A stretch of 21,576 bases of DNA, from the NCBI GenBank assembly GCA_003427395.1, contig BFEA01000012.1, forward strand, positions 757,384 to 778,959. Reading direction: 5' to 3'. A program made the position numbers and the translations under genes. Shown one piece after another: positions 20,244 to 21,576 of this stretch. Source of the stretch: Chara braunii. Taxonomy: Eukaryota > Streptophyta > Charophyceae > Charales > Characeae. The notes beneath the pieces are model-generated. The model had not been told where the DNA came from. It made no database searches and was given only the letters and a program-made list of their open reading frames with translations. Positions within the stretch are counted from its first letter, which is position 1, and every line of letters begins with the position of its first letter.

Positions 20244-20817
20244 GCCTGGCTTTTTACAAAAGGCCCTCAACTGTCAATTTCATATTTGGGGTCCAGGCAG
20301 TTGCGACGCACCAGTTGGTTGAAAGAAACACAGGCCGAGCACCGAAGACATTTCCACGGCCTACCGGGCCTTTCCAAAGAATGCAGGCCCTGGGCGTGAT
20401 TCACAGCCTCATACAGAGACAGTTGGGCGCCCAACCGAACGAGGCCCAGCAGCCCAGTAGCTGCTGCATCCAGGCAGCCTCCTGGGGCCTTCCGGAAGCT
20501 TCTGGGCCCGGGCCAGCCTAGCCAGGCTGCGAGAGCTGGCCAGCTCTTTTCCATAAAGGGAAGAACTCTGGCCAGGCAGCCTCATTCAGGCACTCGCATG
20601 CTTGCGGCAGCGCTGCTGGAGCTCATGCTCGTAGGCTGCTGCTAGTGCTGAGAGGCGAGGTGCAGCACGTGCGGTCGTGCGGAGGAGGAGGGCGCTGCTG
20701 AGGGCAGCGCCATAGCCCAGCCACCATAGCTGGTGGGCTTGGACTACAGTGAAGCGCAGGGGTGGTCTTCGGGTAAAAGAGAGGACAGGTGTAGGAGTAG
20801 TCAGGGGATAGGTGAAG

Positions 20818-20838
20818 GATGATGATGATGATGATGAT
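20818..20838. repeat. GAT microsatellite
   Basis: Seven perfect GAT units on the plus strand. It has no apparent coding role. Confidence 0.95.
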
Positions 20839-21182
20839 GTGAGGGCACTTACTTGTATTGGCGATGGTCTGCATGGGCGACATCTTCAAGTACTTCGGGC
20901 TGCCGCTGATGTCAACAGTTGCATTGTCTTTTTGTAGTCTGTAGTAAGCTGTGTAGGAGTAGGCTGGGCACTGAGCGCCAAGTGTGAGTGAGAAGGAACT
21001 GGACTCTTGTGTTGGGAGGAGAGAGTATGCTCTCCATGAACATTGGTTTTCAGTGCTACGAACCTCCAGTGGTGTATTACTGGTGCAATGCTGCTCTCTG
21101 GACACGGTGTGACTATTTGGCTTTCAATGTGATGGTGTGATCTGGAATTGTCATCTCGCTGTTACTTATTTTCCTTGCAATT

Positions 21183-21199
21183 TGGTATCGGAGCTGGTT
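21183..21199 (+). other. Element C primer-binding site (initiator Met tRNA type)
   Basis: The plus strand reads TGGTATCGGAGCTGGTT, three bases after an LTR-like end TTGCA. The same 17 bases occur on the minus strand at element A's primer site. It marks a third LTR retrotransposon in the opposite orientation to A and B, most of which is beyond the right edge. Confidence 0.75.
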
Positions 21200-21576
21200 C
21201 ATATTGCGCATCATTGGTTCTTCAGAATAGCTATTGGCGCTTCGCATGAGGTGTGGGGCAGTGATAAGGCATTAGCGTTGAACATTAGGCGGCCCAGGGT
21301 AGTGTGGGCGCGCCAGGGAGCTATGTGGTGACATATGGGGTGTATGCTGGATGATGAGAACTCGCTGATGTGGCATATTAAGCCGAGGTGGAACCGCATT
21401 CTGCTGTTGGTTGTGCTGAGGCAAAGACCGGTCATCATAATTGCATATCAAATTACCGGTGAGAAATCTGTGGTTGGGGGCAGCATTATGAGGTACGTTG
21501 CTCTCTTCCTTATCTACCCTCTTCATCTCTTCTTACCGTGAGGAAGTGAGTTCTGTCTTGAGAGTCCTCTCGATGT
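21200..21576 (+). other. Element C leader (runs off the window), no gene seen
   Basis: Sequence downstream of the primer site. Short frames in both directions show no family motif. Given leaders of 1.1-1.4 kb in A and B, gag would be expected beyond the window edge. Confidence 0.4.

Larger units (their letters stand above)
20133..21179 (+). repeat. Probable 5' LTR of element C (left end not located)
   Basis: The sequence before the element C primer site ends TTGCA at 21179, a plausible LTR end, so some right-hand part of this stretch should be its 5' LTR. The partner LTR is outside the window and the left boundary cannot be set; the given start is only the right edge of B. Visible structure: a 20-bp tandem pair (20199-20243), an 8-bp-stem hairpin at 20691-20711 (GGCGCTGC/GCAGCGCC) and seven GAT units at 20818-20838. 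No coding frame is convincing. Confidence 0.4.

Overview
This is repeat-dense eukaryotic nuclear DNA made almost entirely of Ty3/gypsy-type LTR retrotransposons. I see no cellular gene, rRNA, CRISPR array or bacterial-style operon. Long LTRs, initiator-Met-tRNA-type primer sites, RGG/zinc-knuckle Gag proteins and integrases ending in a chromodomain place the elements in the chromovirus branch, common in plants, fungi and some animals. A large-genome streptophyte (land plant or charophyte-grade alga) is my best guess for the host, but this is a low-confidence inference from element type only.

Layout. (1) Element A, minus strand, fills 1-8723. Its 3' LTR (1-835, cut by the window edge by about 36 nt) and 5' LTR (7853-8723) enclose primer site, leader, gag, protease-RT-RNase H, integrase-chromodomain and polypurine tract, in that order when read leftward. 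(2) 8724-9175 is a short spacer with no gene. (3) Element B, minus strand, spans 9176-20132 with the same gene order. LTRs are at 9176-10539 and at 17516-20132; the latter is split by a segment of about 1.25 kb (18399-19652). (4) 20133-21576 carries the end of a putative 5' LTR, a primer site and leader of a third element, C, on the plus strand, running off the right edge.

Both A and B are dead. Each coding region is broken by in-frame stops and small frameshifts, and key residues are changed: in A the integrase catalytic Glu is Lys; in B the protease triplet DSG/DTG is DNG, the first RNase H Asp is Gly and the first integrase zinc-binding His is Pro. Several nonsense changes fit C-to-T decay of CAG, CAA and CGA codons, as expected for methylated, silenced repeats. 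The two LTRs of A differ at roughly 6% of positions by eye; B is similar.

I did not find a convincing new biological system. The most unusual structures are an array of four to five GC-rich hairpins at a period of about 42 nt (19433-19615) inside the segment splitting B's 5' LTR, a perfect 22-bp palindrome just downstream of B's primer site that could act in RNA dimerisation, a candidate intron in B's untranslated leader, and one shared departure from the canonical plant primer-site sequence in all three elements.
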